From: Arthrobacter sp.
Lineage (GTDB): Bacteria; Actinomycetota; Actinomycetes; Actinomycetales; Micrococcaceae
Assembly: GCA_023264815.1 (NCBI GenBank)
Contig: JAHFUZ010000010.1
Coordinates: 1-64,000 of the forward strand
Length of the DNA stretch: 64,000 bases
Direction of reading: 5' to 3'
A program made the translations under genes and the position numbers. Below are positions 7,676-16,487 of this stretch, piece after piece. The first letter of the stretch is position 1. Every line of letters begins with the position of its first letter. The notes beneath the pieces are model-generated. The model saw nothing but the letters and a program-made list of their open reading frames with translations. It did no database searches and was not told where the DNA came from.

Positions 7676-9370
7676 ATGATCGATTTCGATCCGGGCACAG
7701 CAGCCCCTACGAGTGCGACCGGCCAGCGCAACGGCGGGGACCTCGTCGTCGAGACCCTGGAAGCCCTTGGTGCCAAAACGGTCTTCGGTATCCCCGGCCA
7801 GCATGCGCTGGGGCTGTTCGACGCCATGGGCCGCGGCAACCTGCACTTTGTATCCTCCCGCGTGGAGAACAACAGTGCCTTTGCCGCGGACGGCTATGCG
7901 CGCGCCACCGGTGAAGTGGGGGTGCTGTTCCTGTCCACCGGACCCGGAGCCTTGACGTCCCTCGCCGGCCTGCAGGAGGCCTACGCAACGGGCGTGCCCA
8001 TGGTGGTGGTGGCCAGCCAGATCCCCCTCGACGGGCTCGGCGCCCGCCGCAAGGGCATGCTCCACCAGCTCGATGACCAGAAGGCCTCAGCCGCCAACGT
8101 CACCAAGAGCCAGCGGCTCATCCAGCACGCCTCCGGCATTCCGTCGGCCATCCAGGACGCCTGGACCGAAGCAATCTCCTCGCCGCAAGGCCCGGTGTGG
8201 TTGGAAATCCCGCAGAACGTGCTGCTAGATCCCATCATGGTGCCCCCGGTAGAGGACGCGCTCGCCGAGGCAGCAGACAATCCGCCGCGCGTGGAGCTTG
8301 TCCGGGAAGCGGTGAAATGGCTTTCGACGGCGGTACGTCCCGCCATCATCGCCGGCGGCGGTACGCGGCGCGGCCGGGCTGAAAAATCACTTCTGTCGAT
8401 TGCCGAAAAGCTCCGGGCGCCGGTGATCTGCACCCCCGGCGGCAACGGCGCCTTCCCGTGGAACCACGAACTGTCGCTGCAGTCCTGGATCGAGGACCGC
8501 TACATGACCGACGTGCTGGAGGACGCCGACGTCCTGATCGTCATCGGCTCGTCCCTCGGCGAAGTCACCTCCAACTACTTCACCTTCGAGCCGCGCGGCC
8601 GGATCATCCAGATCGACGCCGAACCGCGCGTCCTCGAATCCAACCGGCCCGGCCTGGGCATCCGTGCCGACGCAGGGCAGGCGCTGGCCGCCCTCGACGA
8701 AGCCCTGAGTGGTCCCGCCGCCGCAGCGCCAAGCTGGCACGGCGTCACGCCCGAAGTGCTGGTCAAGGAGTCCCTCGCCAAGGTCCGCGCCCGGCTTGAG
8801 TCGCAGGACCTGGCCAAGGAACTGAAGTTCATGGCCGACATCCGCGAGGCAGTCCCGGCGGACATGCAAACCTTCTGGGACATGACCATTGCGGCCTACT
8901 GGGGCTGGAGCTGCTGGGATGCGCGGCAGGGCCAGTTCCACTCCGCCCAGGGTGCCGGGGGACTGGGGTACGGCTTCCCGGCGGCCATTGGCGGTGCGGT
9001 GGGACTGGAAACGACCGGCAAGCCCGGCCGGGTACTTGCGGTGTCCGGCGACGGTTCGGCCATGTATTCCATCTCTGAACTTGCCACGGCCAGGCAGCAC
9101 AATGTCCCGGTCACCTGGCTGATTGTGGACGACGGCGGCTACGGCATCCTGCGCGAATACATGGTGGGCGCGTTCGGCAAGGCCACCGCCACCGAGCTCG
9201 CCCGCCCGGACTTCGTCAAACTCGCCGAAGCATTCGGTGTGCCGGCTACGCGCGTGGCCCCCGAGGATGTCGGGGACGCGCTCAGGGCGGGGTTCGCGGC
9301 AGACGGACCCAACGTCGTCGTCGTTGAAACCCTGCTCAAGATGTTCGGCCCCACGCACCTGGACCAGTAG
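7676..9370 (+). CDS. Thiamine diphosphate-dependent decarboxylase/acetolactate synthase-like enzyme
   Basis: A 564-residue ThDP enzyme with the three usual domains. The catalytic Glu is E64 (SRVENNSAFAADGYAR). The cofactor motif starts GDGS at residue 458, but the closing Asn pair, usually NN, reads D485-D486 (VDDGGYG). It has the size and layout of acetolactate synthase large subunit or benzoylformate/2-keto-acid decarboxylases, without a small subunit gene nearby. AAAGGAG lies just upstream and it follows the ureohydrolase by 2 bp. 2-Ketoarginine decarboxylase (AruI) belongs to this family and would make the aldehyde precursor of guanidinobutyrate, which fits the partner gene. That substrate is inferred from context only. 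A strong terminator follows. Confidence 0.82.
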   Translation: MIDFDPGTAAPTSATGQRNGGDLVVETLEALGAKTVFGIPGQHALGLFDAMGRGNLHFVSSRVENNSAFAADGYARATGEVGVLFLSTGPGALTSLAGLQEAYATGVPMVVVASQIPLDGLGARRKGMLHQLDDQKASAANVTKSQRLIQHASGIPSAIQDAWTEAISSPQGPVWLEIPQNVLLDPIMVPPVEDALAEAADNPPRVELVREAVKWLSTAVRPAIIAGGGTRRGRAEKSLLSIAEKLRAPVICTPGGNGAFPWNHELSLQSWIEDRYMTDVLEDADVLIVIGSSLGEVTSNYFTFEPRGRIIQIDAEPRVLESNRPGLGIRADAGQALAALDEALSGPAAAAPSWHGVTPEVLVKESLAKVRARLESQDLAKELKFMADIREAVPADMQTFWDMTIAAYWGWSCWDARQGQFHSAQGAGGLGYGFPAAIGGAVGLETTGKPGRVLAVSGDGSAMYSISELATARQHNVPVTWLIVDDGGYGILREYMVGAFGKATATELARPDFVKLAEAFGVPATRVAPEDVGDALRAGFAADGPNVVVVETLLKMFGPTHLDQ

Positions 9371-9415
9371 CCCGAACACATCTGAAATCTGCTCCGCCGC
9401 AGCGCGGAACCACCC

Positions 9416-9451
9416 CTGAGGCCCCCTGTCCGCAAGGACAGGGGGCCTCAG
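9416..9451 (+). terminator. Intrinsic terminator after ThDP gene
   Basis: Perfect 16-bp stem CTGAGGCCCCCTGTCC with a GCAA tetraloop, followed by a pyrimidine-rich TTACCTCTTTAG. It ends the ureohydrolase/ThDP transcript. Confidence 0.88.
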
Positions 9452-9470
9452 TTACCTCTTTAGTTTCCCA

Positions 9471-9498
9471 AAGCAACCATTTAGGGATATAGTTGCTT
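9471..9498. promoter_or_regulatory. Inverted repeat before MarR gene
   Basis: AAGCAAC (9471-9477) and GTTGCTT (9492-9498) form an inverted repeat with a 14-nt spacer. It overlaps a -10-like TATAGT at 9488-9493. The position suits autoregulation by the MarR protein encoded directly downstream, the usual arrangement for MarR/EmrB operons. Confidence 0.6.
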
Positions 9499-9523
9499 CA
9501 GGCAAACAAATGAGGAGATGTTC

Positions 9524-10009
9524 ATGGCAGTCGCGCCGGACACTGCAGCGGATCTGGTCTATCGCATCTTTGACCTCCAGCGGGTGGTCCGCTGCGTTGC
9601 CGCGGCGAGCTTCCGCGGGCAGGATACGGGGGTCGCGCTGCAGGGCGTGCTGAGGTTCGTGGGGGAGGGGGAGTCCCGCGCCACCCACCTCGCCGAGCGC
9701 CTGGGCGTCAGCGCCCCTGTCCTCAGCCGCCACATTGCGGACCTCGAAGAGCAGGGGTACGTCATCCGGCGGCCGGATCCCGACGACGGCCGGGCCCAGC
9801 TGGTTGCCCTGTCACCTGCCGGTGCGGACAAGCTTCGCCGGATCGAGGAACACCGCGCGGCAACCCTGCAGGGATACCTCAGCGACTGGAGCCAGGACGA
9901 CGCCGAAGACACGGCGCGGATCCTGGCCAGGCTCTCCGACTCCCTCAAGCAATCAGCCCGGGCAACGGCGGCCGGACCCATCACCACCTCCACCCTCCAG
10001 AAGGACTGA
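9524..10009 (+). CDS. MarR-family transcriptional regulator
   Basis: A 161-residue winged-helix regulator; ATG 9524 has GAGGAG 7-8 nt upstream, better spaced than ATG 9518. The core reads SRATHLAERLGVSAPVLSRH (recognition helix) followed by LEEQGYVIRRPDPDDGRAQL, the MarR wing with the DxDRR-like motif. MarR proteins usually repress a neighbouring efflux gene until a phenolic or other ligand binds. The EmrB-type transporter gene starts 1 nt after this stop codon, so both share a transcript, and an inverted repeat overlaps the promoter. Confidence 0.9.
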   Translation: MAVAPDTAADLVYRIFDLQRVVRCVAAASFRGQDTGVALQGVLRFVGEGESRATHLAERLGVSAPVLSRHIADLEEQGYVIRRPDPDDGRAQLVALSPAGADKLRRIEEHRAATLQGYLSDWSQDDAEDTARILARLSDSLKQSARATAAGPITTSTLQKD

Positions 10010-10010
10010 C

Positions 10011-11609
10011 ATGTCGAGCCAACCGCCCGCCGCACCACCCGTGGCGATGACCCACCGCCAGATCATGGAAGCCCTGACCGGGCTCCTCGCAGCATTCTTT
10101 ACCGCCATCCTCAGCAGCACCATCGTGGCCAACGCGCTGCCCACCATCATGTCCGACCTGCACGGAACCCAGACCGACTTCGCCTGGGTGATCACTGCCG
10201 CGCTGCTGGCGAACGCCGTCACGACCCCCATCTGGGGCAAGCTGTCCGACCTCTTCAACAAGAAGCTGCTGGTCCAGCTGAGCATCGTCATCTTCGTGGC
10301 CGGCTCGGTGATGGCCGGACTCTCCGAAACCATTCCGCTGCTGCTCACCGCCCGGGTCATCCAGGGCGTGGCCATGGGCGGGCTCACCGCGCTGGCCCAG
10401 TCCATCATCGGCACCATGATCCCGCCACGTGACCGCGGCAAATACTCCGGGTACATGGGCGCCGTGATGGCTGTAGGTACAGCCGGCGGACCGCTGCTCG
10501 GCGGATTCGTCGTGGACAGCCCGCTGGGCTGGCGCTGGACGTTTTTCGTCTGCGTGCCGCTCGCCGTCGTCGCGCTCATCCTGCTTCAGGTGACCCTGAA
10601 GATCCAGCACGTCAAACGCCCCGCCAAGATCGACTGGCTCGGCTCCATCCTCCTGACCTCCGGCGTCAGCCTGCTCCTGATCTGGGTCTCCTTCGCCGGC
10701 AACCCCGCCTACTACGACTGGGTTTCCTGGCAGTCCGCCGCCATGGTGGGCGGCGGCCTGGCGCTGTTGGCCCTGCTGGTCCTGGTCGAATCCAAGGTGG
10801 AACAGCCCATCATCCCGTTGAAGATCATTTCGGAGCGCACCACTGCCCTGGCCATCCTTGCCTCCGTGGCCGTAGGCATCGCGATGTTCGGCTCCACAAC
10901 GTTCCTGGGCCAGTACTTCCAGGTTGCCCGCGGCGCCACGCCCACGGAAGCCGGGCTCCTGACCCTCCCGATGATCGCGGGCAACCTGACCGGTTCCGTG
11001 GTGTCGGGACTGCTCATCAGCCGCACGGGCAAGTGGAAGGTCTACCTGATCGGCGGTTCCATCCTGCTCATTGGCGGACTGGGCCTGGCGGGAACCATGG
11101 ACCACACCACCGAACTGTGGCAGGCCGGGATCTTCACCGCCATCCTGGGCATGGGCCTGGGCATGCTGATGCAGAACCTTGTCCTCGCCGTGCAGAACAC
11201 CGTCCGCGCCTCGGACATCGGCACGGCCAGCGCGTCCGTGGCCTTCTTCCGCTCGGTGGGCGGCGCGATCGGCGTCGCCGTGCTCGGCGCAGTGCTCAGC
11301 AACCGGGTCACGGAACTCGCCACCGAGGGCCTGGCCAAGGCCGGCATTCCGGTGGCCGGCGGTTCCGCGGGCGCATCCATGGACCTGGTGGACATGCCCG
11401 CCCCAGTCCGCGAGATTATGCGGGCCGCCTACGGGGATGCCACCGCCGAAGTCTTCCTGATCTCTGCCGGGGTGGCCGTGGTGGCACTGCTCGCGGTGCT
11501 GTTCATCAAGGAGCGCCCGCTGCGGCGCACGGTGGACATCCAGCCGGAGGTGCGTGCGGACGCTGACGCGGAACGTACGACGCCGGAGCTCACCTCCGCC
11601 AGCCGCTGA
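10011..11609 (+). CDS. MFS drug exporter, DHA2/EmrB-QacA type
   Basis: A 532-residue, 14-helix proton-coupled exporter. It shows the DHA2 hallmarks: SSTIVANALPTIMSDL in helix 1, TTPIWGKLSDLFNKK (MFS motif A), and GGPLLGGFVVDSPLGWRW (motif C, antiporter signature). Members of the group export dyes, antibiotics, quaternary amines or toxic acids. The ATG at 10011 begins 1 nt after the MarR stop, so the pair is co-transcribed and translationally coupled. No MFP (EmrA-like) partner is present, as expected for a monoderm. A hairpin follows the stop. Confidence 0.9.
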   Translation: MSSQPPAAPPVAMTHRQIMEALTGLLAAFFTAILSSTIVANALPTIMSDLHGTQTDFAWVITAALLANAVTTPIWGKLSDLFNKKLLVQLSIVIFVAGSVMAGLSETIPLLLTARVIQGVAMGGLTALAQSIIGTMIPPRDRGKYSGYMGAVMAVGTAGGPLLGGFVVDSPLGWRWTFFVCVPLAVVALILLQVTLKIQHVKRPAKIDWLGSILLTSGVSLLLIWVSFAGNPAYYDWVSWQSAAMVGGGLALLALLVLVESKVEQPIIPLKIISERTTALAILASVAVGIAMFGSTTFLGQYFQVARGATPTEAGLLTLPMIAGNLTGSVVSGLLISRTGKWKVYLIGGSILLIGGLGLAGTMDHTTELWQAGIFTAILGMGLGMLMQNLVLAVQNTVRASDIGTASASVAFFRSVGGAIGVAVLGAVLSNRVTELATEGLAKAGIPVAGGSAGASMDLVDMPAPVREIMRAAYGDATAEVFLISAGVAVVALLAVLFIKERPLRRTVDIQPEVRADADAERTTPELTSASR

Positions 11610-11633
11610 CCGCCGTGTCCCGGCACACGTGAG

Positions 11634-11662
11634 GGCCCCTTGATTCCGGGGCCGTGTCTTTT
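11634..11662 (+). terminator. Probable terminator after EmrB-type gene
   Basis: GGCCCC (11634-11639) pairs with GGGGCC (11648-11653) around an 8-nt loop, with flanking ACAC/GTGT able to extend the stem imperfectly, and is followed by TCTTTT. Weaker than the other hairpins in the window. Confidence 0.5.
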
Positions 11663-11834
11663 GCGTTCGGACCGGCGCCCCGGCGGCGCCCCAAGTACAC
11701 CGCTGGGATGATCTTTTCCCGAAGATGTTTCGGTCAGGCAACAGATTTCGTACAGTGGGTAGGCTAACAATGTCAGCCTCTGCTGCTACCACTTATCTCA
11801 CCATTTCGCGCTCTCTCCCTAAGGACCCGTGGGC

Positions 11835-13568
11835 ATGCTCCTCACCCTGATACGGCGCTATTCGAAGCCGTATGCGCCGTACATCGTGGCGGTCATAGTC
11901 TTCCAGTTGGCATCCACCATCGCAGCGCTCTACCTGCCCAGCCTCAACGCCCGGATCATCGATGAAGGCGTTTCCCGCGGAGACACGGACTTCATCTGGC
12001 GCACCGGCGCCCTGATGCTCCTGGTGGCCATCGTCCAGGTGGGCACCGCCATCGCGGGCGTCTACTACGGCTCCAGGACGGCCATGGCCGTGGGCCGCGA
12101 CCTGCGCCGCGGAGTGTTCCGCAAGGTCACCAGCTTCTCCGCGAAGGACGTCAACGCGTTTGGCGCCCCCACCCTCATCACCCGCGGCACCAACGATGTC
12201 CAGCAGGTCCAGATGCTGGTGCTGATGGGCCTGAACTTCATGGTGGCCACGCCCATCATGTGCATCGGCGGCATCATCATGGCGCTCCGCGAGGACCTCA
12301 ACCTGTCCTGGCTGGTGTGGGTTTCCGTGCCGGTGCTGATCGTGGTGGTGGGCTACCTCGTGGTCCGGCTGATGCCCCTCTTCCGCACCATGCAGAAGAA
12401 GATCGACCGCATCAATGCCGTGCTGCGCGAGCAGATCATCGGCATCCGCGTGGTCCGCGCCTTCGTCCGCGAGCCTTACGAGACTGACCGTTTCGGCGTG
12501 GCCAACAAGGACCTGACCGATGTCTCCCTGAAGATCGGGGCCCTGTTTGTCCTGATGTTCCCGGCCATCGGCATGATCCTGCACCTCTCCACCGCCGCAG
12601 TCCTGTGGTTCGGTGGCCAGCGGGTGGAATCCGGAGACATGCAGGTGGGCGCCCTGACCGCCTTCCTGCAGTACCTGCTGCAGATCCTGATCGCCGTCAT
12701 GATGGGCACCTTTATGGCCATGATGATTCCCCGTGCCTCGGTCTGCGCGGACCGCATTGGTGAGGTGCTCGACGTCGAACCTTCCATCCATGACCCCGAG
12801 CACCCCGAAACACCCGCCACGCTGGCCGGTGTGGTGGAGTACCGGAACGTCACCTTTGCCTACCCCGGTGCCGAGTCGCCGGTGCTGAGCAACATCAGCT
12901 TCACCGCCAAGCCGGGGGAGACCGTCGCCATCATCGGCTCAACCGGGGCGGGCAAGACTTCGCTGCTGTCACTGCTGCCGCGCCTTTACGACATCGCCGA
13001 GGGCGAGGTGCTCCTGGACGGCGTCTCCGTCGCCAACCTGGACCGGGCCGAAATCACCAAGCGCGTGGCCCTCGTCCCGCAGCGGCCCTACCTGTTCTCC
13101 GGCACCATCGAACACAACCTGCGCTTCGGCAAGACCGAAGCCACGGACCAGGAACTATGGGATGCGCTGCGCACGGCCCAGGGTGAGGACTTTGTCCGCG
13201 AGAAGAAGAACGGCCTGAATTCCCGCATTGCCCAGGGCGGCACCAACGTCTCTGGCGGCCAGCGGCAGCGGCTCTGCATAGCCCGCGCCCTGGTCACTAA
13301 ACCCAAGGTGTACCTCTTTGACGACTCATTCTCCGCCCTGGATGTGGCCACGGATGCCCGGCTCCGGGCCGCGCTGAAACGCACCACCGCCGACGCCACC
13401 GTGATTATCGTGGCCCAGCGGATTTCCACCATCACCGAGGCTGACCAGATCCTGGTCCTGGACAACGGCAGGATCGTGGACCGCGGAACGCATGAGGAAC
13501 TCCTGGAAACCTCACCCACCTACCAGGAAATTGTTGAATCCCAGCTGAGCGTGGAGGAAATGGCATGA
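11835..13568 (+). CDS. ABC exporter half-transporter, subunit 1
   Basis: A 577-residue fused membrane/ATPase subunit; ATG 11835 is 9 nt after AAGGA, while the GTG at 11829 is too close. Six membrane helices cover residues ~1-310. The ATPase has Walker A GSTGAGKTSLL (~369), signature VSGGQRQRL (~471) and Walker B YLFDDSFSALD (~490), where Asp stands in place of the catalytic Glu. With subunit 2 carrying a non-standard signature, this gives the one-degenerate-site design of heterodimeric exporters such as BmrCD or TM287/288. The next gene overlaps by 4 nt (ATGA). Substrate unknown; multidrug or lipid export is likely. Confidence 0.9.
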   Translation: MLLTLIRRYSKPYAPYIVAVIVFQLASTIAALYLPSLNARIIDEGVSRGDTDFIWRTGALMLLVAIVQVGTAIAGVYYGSRTAMAVGRDLRRGVFRKVTSFSAKDVNAFGAPTLITRGTNDVQQVQMLVLMGLNFMVATPIMCIGGIIMALREDLNLSWLVWVSVPVLIVVVGYLVVRLMPLFRTMQKKIDRINAVLREQIIGIRVVRAFVREPYETDRFGVANKDLTDVSLKIGALFVLMFPAIGMILHLSTAAVLWFGGQRVESGDMQVGALTAFLQYLLQILIAVMMGTFMAMMIPRASVCADRIGEVLDVEPSIHDPEHPETPATLAGVVEYRNVTFAYPGAESPVLSNISFTAKPGETVAIIGSTGAGKTSLLSLLPRLYDIAEGEVLLDGVSVANLDRAEITKRVALVPQRPYLFSGTIEHNLRFGKTEATDQELWDALRTAQGEDFVREKKNGLNSRIAQGGTNVSGGQRQRLCIARALVTKPKVYLFDDSFSALDVATDARLRAALKRTTADATVIIVAQRISTITEADQILVLDNGRIVDRGTHEELLETSPTYQEIVESQLSVEEMA

Positions 13569-15631
13569 GCGCCGCCAAGAAGGACGCCACACGGGCCGAG
13601 GACAAAGGCCTGGGAAGCGGGACGGCAGCTCCAGGCGGGATCCTGGAGGACGACGACTTCGTCGAGGAGGAGTACACGCCCTCCGAAGCCGACGGCGACA
13701 TGTTTGGCGGCATGCCGGCCAAAAAGGCTGAGCACTTCTGGCCCTCGGCCAAACGCCTGCTGGGACTGCTGAAGCCCGAGGCCGTGGGCATCTACGCCGT
13801 GGTGGGCCTGGTTGTGGTCTCGGTGGTCCTGAACGTCATCGCCCCCAAGATCCTGGGCCAGGCCATGGACGTGATCTTCGGCGGCGTGGTGGGTAAACAG
13901 CTGCCCGCCGGCGCCAGCAAGGACCAGTTCGTCGAGGGGCTGCGCCAGCAGGGCCAGGACAACTTCGCGGACATGGTGGCCAGGATGGAACTTGTTCCGG
14001 GCACCGGAATCAACTTCCAGAAGCTGTCCGTCCTGATCGCTATTGTGCTGCTGATGTACTTTGTGGCCAACATTTTCCTGTGGCTGCAGGGCTACGTGCT
14101 GAACCGCATTGTCATGAAGGTGATCCGCAAGCTCCGGGATGATACCGAGAAGAAGCTGAACCGGCTCCCGCTGAACTACTTCGATACCCGCCAGCGCGGC
14201 GACGTGCTGTCCCGGGTGACGAACGACGTCGACAACGTCCAGCAGGCGCTGCAGCAGGCCTTCGCCCAGCTGATCAGCTCGCTGCTGACCGTCATTGGCA
14301 TTGTCATCATGATGTTCATCGTTTCCTGGCAGCTGGCCCTGATCGCCCTGATCGCGCTGCCGCTCTCCGGCCTCGCCGCCGGCCTGATCGGCTCCCGGAG
14401 CCAGAAACTGTTCGCCGCCCAATGGAAGAACACCGGTTCGCTGAACGGCCAGATCGAGGAGTCCTTTTCCGGCCACGACCTGGTGCGGGTCTTCGGCCGC
14501 GATGCCGACATGCTGGAACGCTTCGAAGAACGCAACGAGGCCCTCTACAAGGCCAGCTTCGGCGCCCAGTTCGTCTCCGGCATGATCTTCCCGGTCATGC
14601 AGTTCGTCTCCTACCTCAGCTATGTGGGCATCGCCGTGGTGGGCGGGCTGCGGGTGGCTTCGGGCTCCATGTCCCTGGGTGACGCCACGGCGTTCATCCA
14701 GTACTCGCGCGAGTTCACCCAGCCGCTGGGGCAGATGGCCGGCATGGCCAACATGCTGCAGTCCGGTGTGGCCTCCTCCGAGCGGGTGTTCGAATTCCTT
14801 GACGCCGATGAGCAGGATGCCGAGACCGCCACGGAGCACTTGCCGGCCAAGACCGACGGGCACGTGGAGTTCCAGGACGTCACCTTCAGCTACACCCCGG
14901 ACAGGCCGCTGATCGAGAACCTGTCCTTCACGGCTGAGCCCGGGCACACCGTGGCCATTGTTGGCCCCACGGGCGCCGGTAAGACCACCCTGGTGAACCT
15001 GGTGATGCGCTTCTACGAGCTCAACTCCGGGTCCATCACCCTGGACGGGGTGGACGTCACCAAGCTGAGCCGTTCCGAACTGCGGTCCAAGGTGGGCATG
15101 GTCCTCCAGGACGCGTGGCTGTTCGGCGGGTCCATCTACGACAACATCCGGTACGGCAACCTGGACGCCACCGAGGAACACGTCATGGCGGCCGCGAAGG
15201 CCACCTTCGTGGACCGCTTCGTGCGCGCCCTGCCTGACGGCTATGACACGGTGATCGACGAGGAAGGCAACAACGTCAGCGCCGGTGAAAAGCAGCTCAT
15301 CACCATCGCCCGGGCGTTTGTGGCCAACCCGTCGCTGCTCATCCTGGATGAGGCCACCAGTTCCGTGGATACGCGCACCGAGCTGCTGGTCCAGAAGGCC
15401 ATGGCGGCGCTGCGGACCGACCGCACCAGCTTTGTGATCGCCCATCGCCTGTCCACCATCCGCGACGCCGACACCATCCTGGTGATGGAAAACGGCAAGA
15501 TCGTGGAACAGGGCAACCACAAGACGCTGCTGGCGGCAGAGGGCGCTTACTACCGCCTGTACATGTCCCAGTTCGCCGGTTCCGATGTTGAGGAAACCGT
15601 TGTGGACGATTCGACGGCGGTGCACAGCTGA
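13565..15631 (+). CDS. ABC exporter half-transporter, subunit 2
   Basis: A 688-residue partner of the upstream subunit, overlapping it by ATGA. It has an acidic N-terminal extension of ~60 residues (GGILEDDDFVEEEYTPSEAD), an unusually long extracytoplasmic insert of about 55 residues between the first two membrane helices (GKQLPAGASKDQFVEG to LVPGTGINFQ), and a full ATPase: Walker A GPTGAGKTTLV (~466), signature altered to VSAGEKQLI (~570), Walker B LLILDEATSSVD with the catalytic Glu. It therefore supplies the active Walker B while subunit 1 supplies the standard signature, so one ATP site should be consensus and one degenerate. Confidence 0.9.
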   Translation: MSAAKKDATRAEDKGLGSGTAAPGGILEDDDFVEEEYTPSEADGDMFGGMPAKKAEHFWPSAKRLLGLLKPEAVGIYAVVGLVVVSVVLNVIAPKILGQAMDVIFGGVVGKQLPAGASKDQFVEGLRQQGQDNFADMVARMELVPGTGINFQKLSVLIAIVLLMYFVANIFLWLQGYVLNRIVMKVIRKLRDDTEKKLNRLPLNYFDTRQRGDVLSRVTNDVDNVQQALQQAFAQLISSLLTVIGIVIMMFIVSWQLALIALIALPLSGLAAGLIGSRSQKLFAAQWKNTGSLNGQIEESFSGHDLVRVFGRDADMLERFEERNEALYKASFGAQFVSGMIFPVMQFVSYLSYVGIAVVGGLRVASGSMSLGDATAFIQYSREFTQPLGQMAGMANMLQSGVASSERVFEFLDADEQDAETATEHLPAKTDGHVEFQDVTFSYTPDRPLIENLSFTAEPGHTVAIVGPTGAGKTTLVNLVMRFYELNSGSITLDGVDVTKLSRSELRSKVGMVLQDAWLFGGSIYDNIRYGNLDATEEHVMAAAKATFVDRFVRALPDGYDTVIDEEGNNVSAGEKQLITIARAFVANPSLLILDEATSSVDTRTELLVQKAMAALRTDRTSFVIAHRLSTIRDADTILVMENGKIVEQGNHKTLLAAEGAYYRLYMSQFAGSDVEETVVDDSTAVHS

Positions 15632-15681
15632 ACGCCAACGGCAACGCGCCCGCTCCCCGGCGCATCGAGGTCCTGGTCCCC

Positions 15682-16098
15682 ATGCGCTGGGGCGACATGG
15701 ACGCCTACGGACATATCAACAACGTCCAGATCGTCCGGATGCTGGAGGAGGCCCGGATCGCCGCGTTCGGGCCGCCCCGCGGAACTGGTATGCCGGGGCT
15801 CGAACCGGAAGTGGCCCTCTTCAACGAGGTCCCGGACGGAACACTGGCACTCGTGGTGGACCACAAGATCCGCTACGTCAGGACCCTCGAGTACAGGAAC
15901 GTTCCGGCCGTGGTCCAGGTCTGGATCGGTGCCGTGAAAGGCGCCAGCTTCGACATCCACTACGTGGTGCAGGACCCTGTCACCAAGGAGGACTGCGTCC
16001 GGGCGAGCAGCCACCTGGCGTTCGTTGATGCAGCATCCGGGCGTATCCTGCGGCTGACCCCGGAGCAGAAGGAGCGGATGGCACCCTTCACCTTTTGA
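15682..16098 (+). CDS. Acyl-CoA thioesterase, 4HBT hotdog fold
   Basis: A hotdog-fold protein with the 4-hydroxybenzoyl-CoA-thioesterase signature: RWGDMDAYGHINNVQIVRML, with the catalytic-type Asp, then LEEARIAAFG and, later, VDHKIRYVRTLEYRNVPAVV. The first ATG (15682, 138 residues) cuts into the first strand. The reading frame stays open upstream and family members normally start about 18 residues earlier (about residue N-A-N-G); the only codon there is a CTG at 15628 that overlaps the ABC gene's TGA. The real start may therefore be that CTG. It follows the ABC exporter without a gap, but a functional link is not obvious. Confidence 0.82.
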   Translation: MRWGDMDAYGHINNVQIVRMLEEARIAAFGPPRGTGMPGLEPEVALFNEVPDGTLALVVDHKIRYVRTLEYRNVPAVVQVWIGAVKGASFDIHYVVQDPVTKEDCVRASSHLAFVDAASGRILRLTPEQKERMAPFTF

Positions 16099-16174
16099 GC
16101 TGCGCACCCGGCCCCCGTTTGCAAGGGCGGGTTCCACGCCCGAAACTGGGTATATCCACAAAGGAGTGTTGACC

Positions 16175-16414
16175 ATGGCTAAGAAAAACAAAAAGACCTG
16201 GAAAGAGATGTCGCCGGCCGCGCGGACAGGTTTCGTGGCGGTGGGGATAGTGCAGGTGGCCCTGATGCTGGCCGCCCAGCGCGACATTTCGAAGCGCCCG
16301 GCGTCCCAGATCAACGGCCCAAAGGCAGCCTGGCGGGCGGCCGCCCTGATCAATTTCATCGGCCCGATGGGCTACTTCATTCTGGGGCGCAAACGGCCCG
16401 GGGCAGCCACGTAG
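16175..16414 (+). CDS. Small membrane protein, PLDc_N-like
   Basis: A 79-residue protein; ATG 16175 is 8 nt after AAAGGAG, clearly better than the in-frame GTG 16166. A basic N-terminus (MAKKNKKTWKEM) is followed by two hydrophobic helices (GFVAVGIVQVALMLAA and ALINFIGPMGYFILGRK). The last part, with the xxGPxxYFxxGR pattern, resembles the PLD nuclease N-terminal (PLDc_N/YxlE) small membrane family common in actinobacteria. Function unknown. It stands alone between the thioesterase and the restriction genes. Confidence 0.7.
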   Translation: MAKKNKKTWKEMSPAARTGFVAVGIVQVALMLAAQRDISKRPASQINGPKAAWRAAALINFIGPMGYFILGRKRPGAAT

Positions 16415-16487
16415 GATCGGCCCGGGAACCAGGCCCGGACAGGAACCGTGGAGCGGGCGTCCAGCTTAAGCCTGTAAATTTGAAGGC

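Noticed and set aside
13520-15625. Long open frame antisense to ABC exporter subunit 2
   Set aside because: High-GC shadow of a real gene; His/Gln/Val-rich composition with no domain and no start signal.
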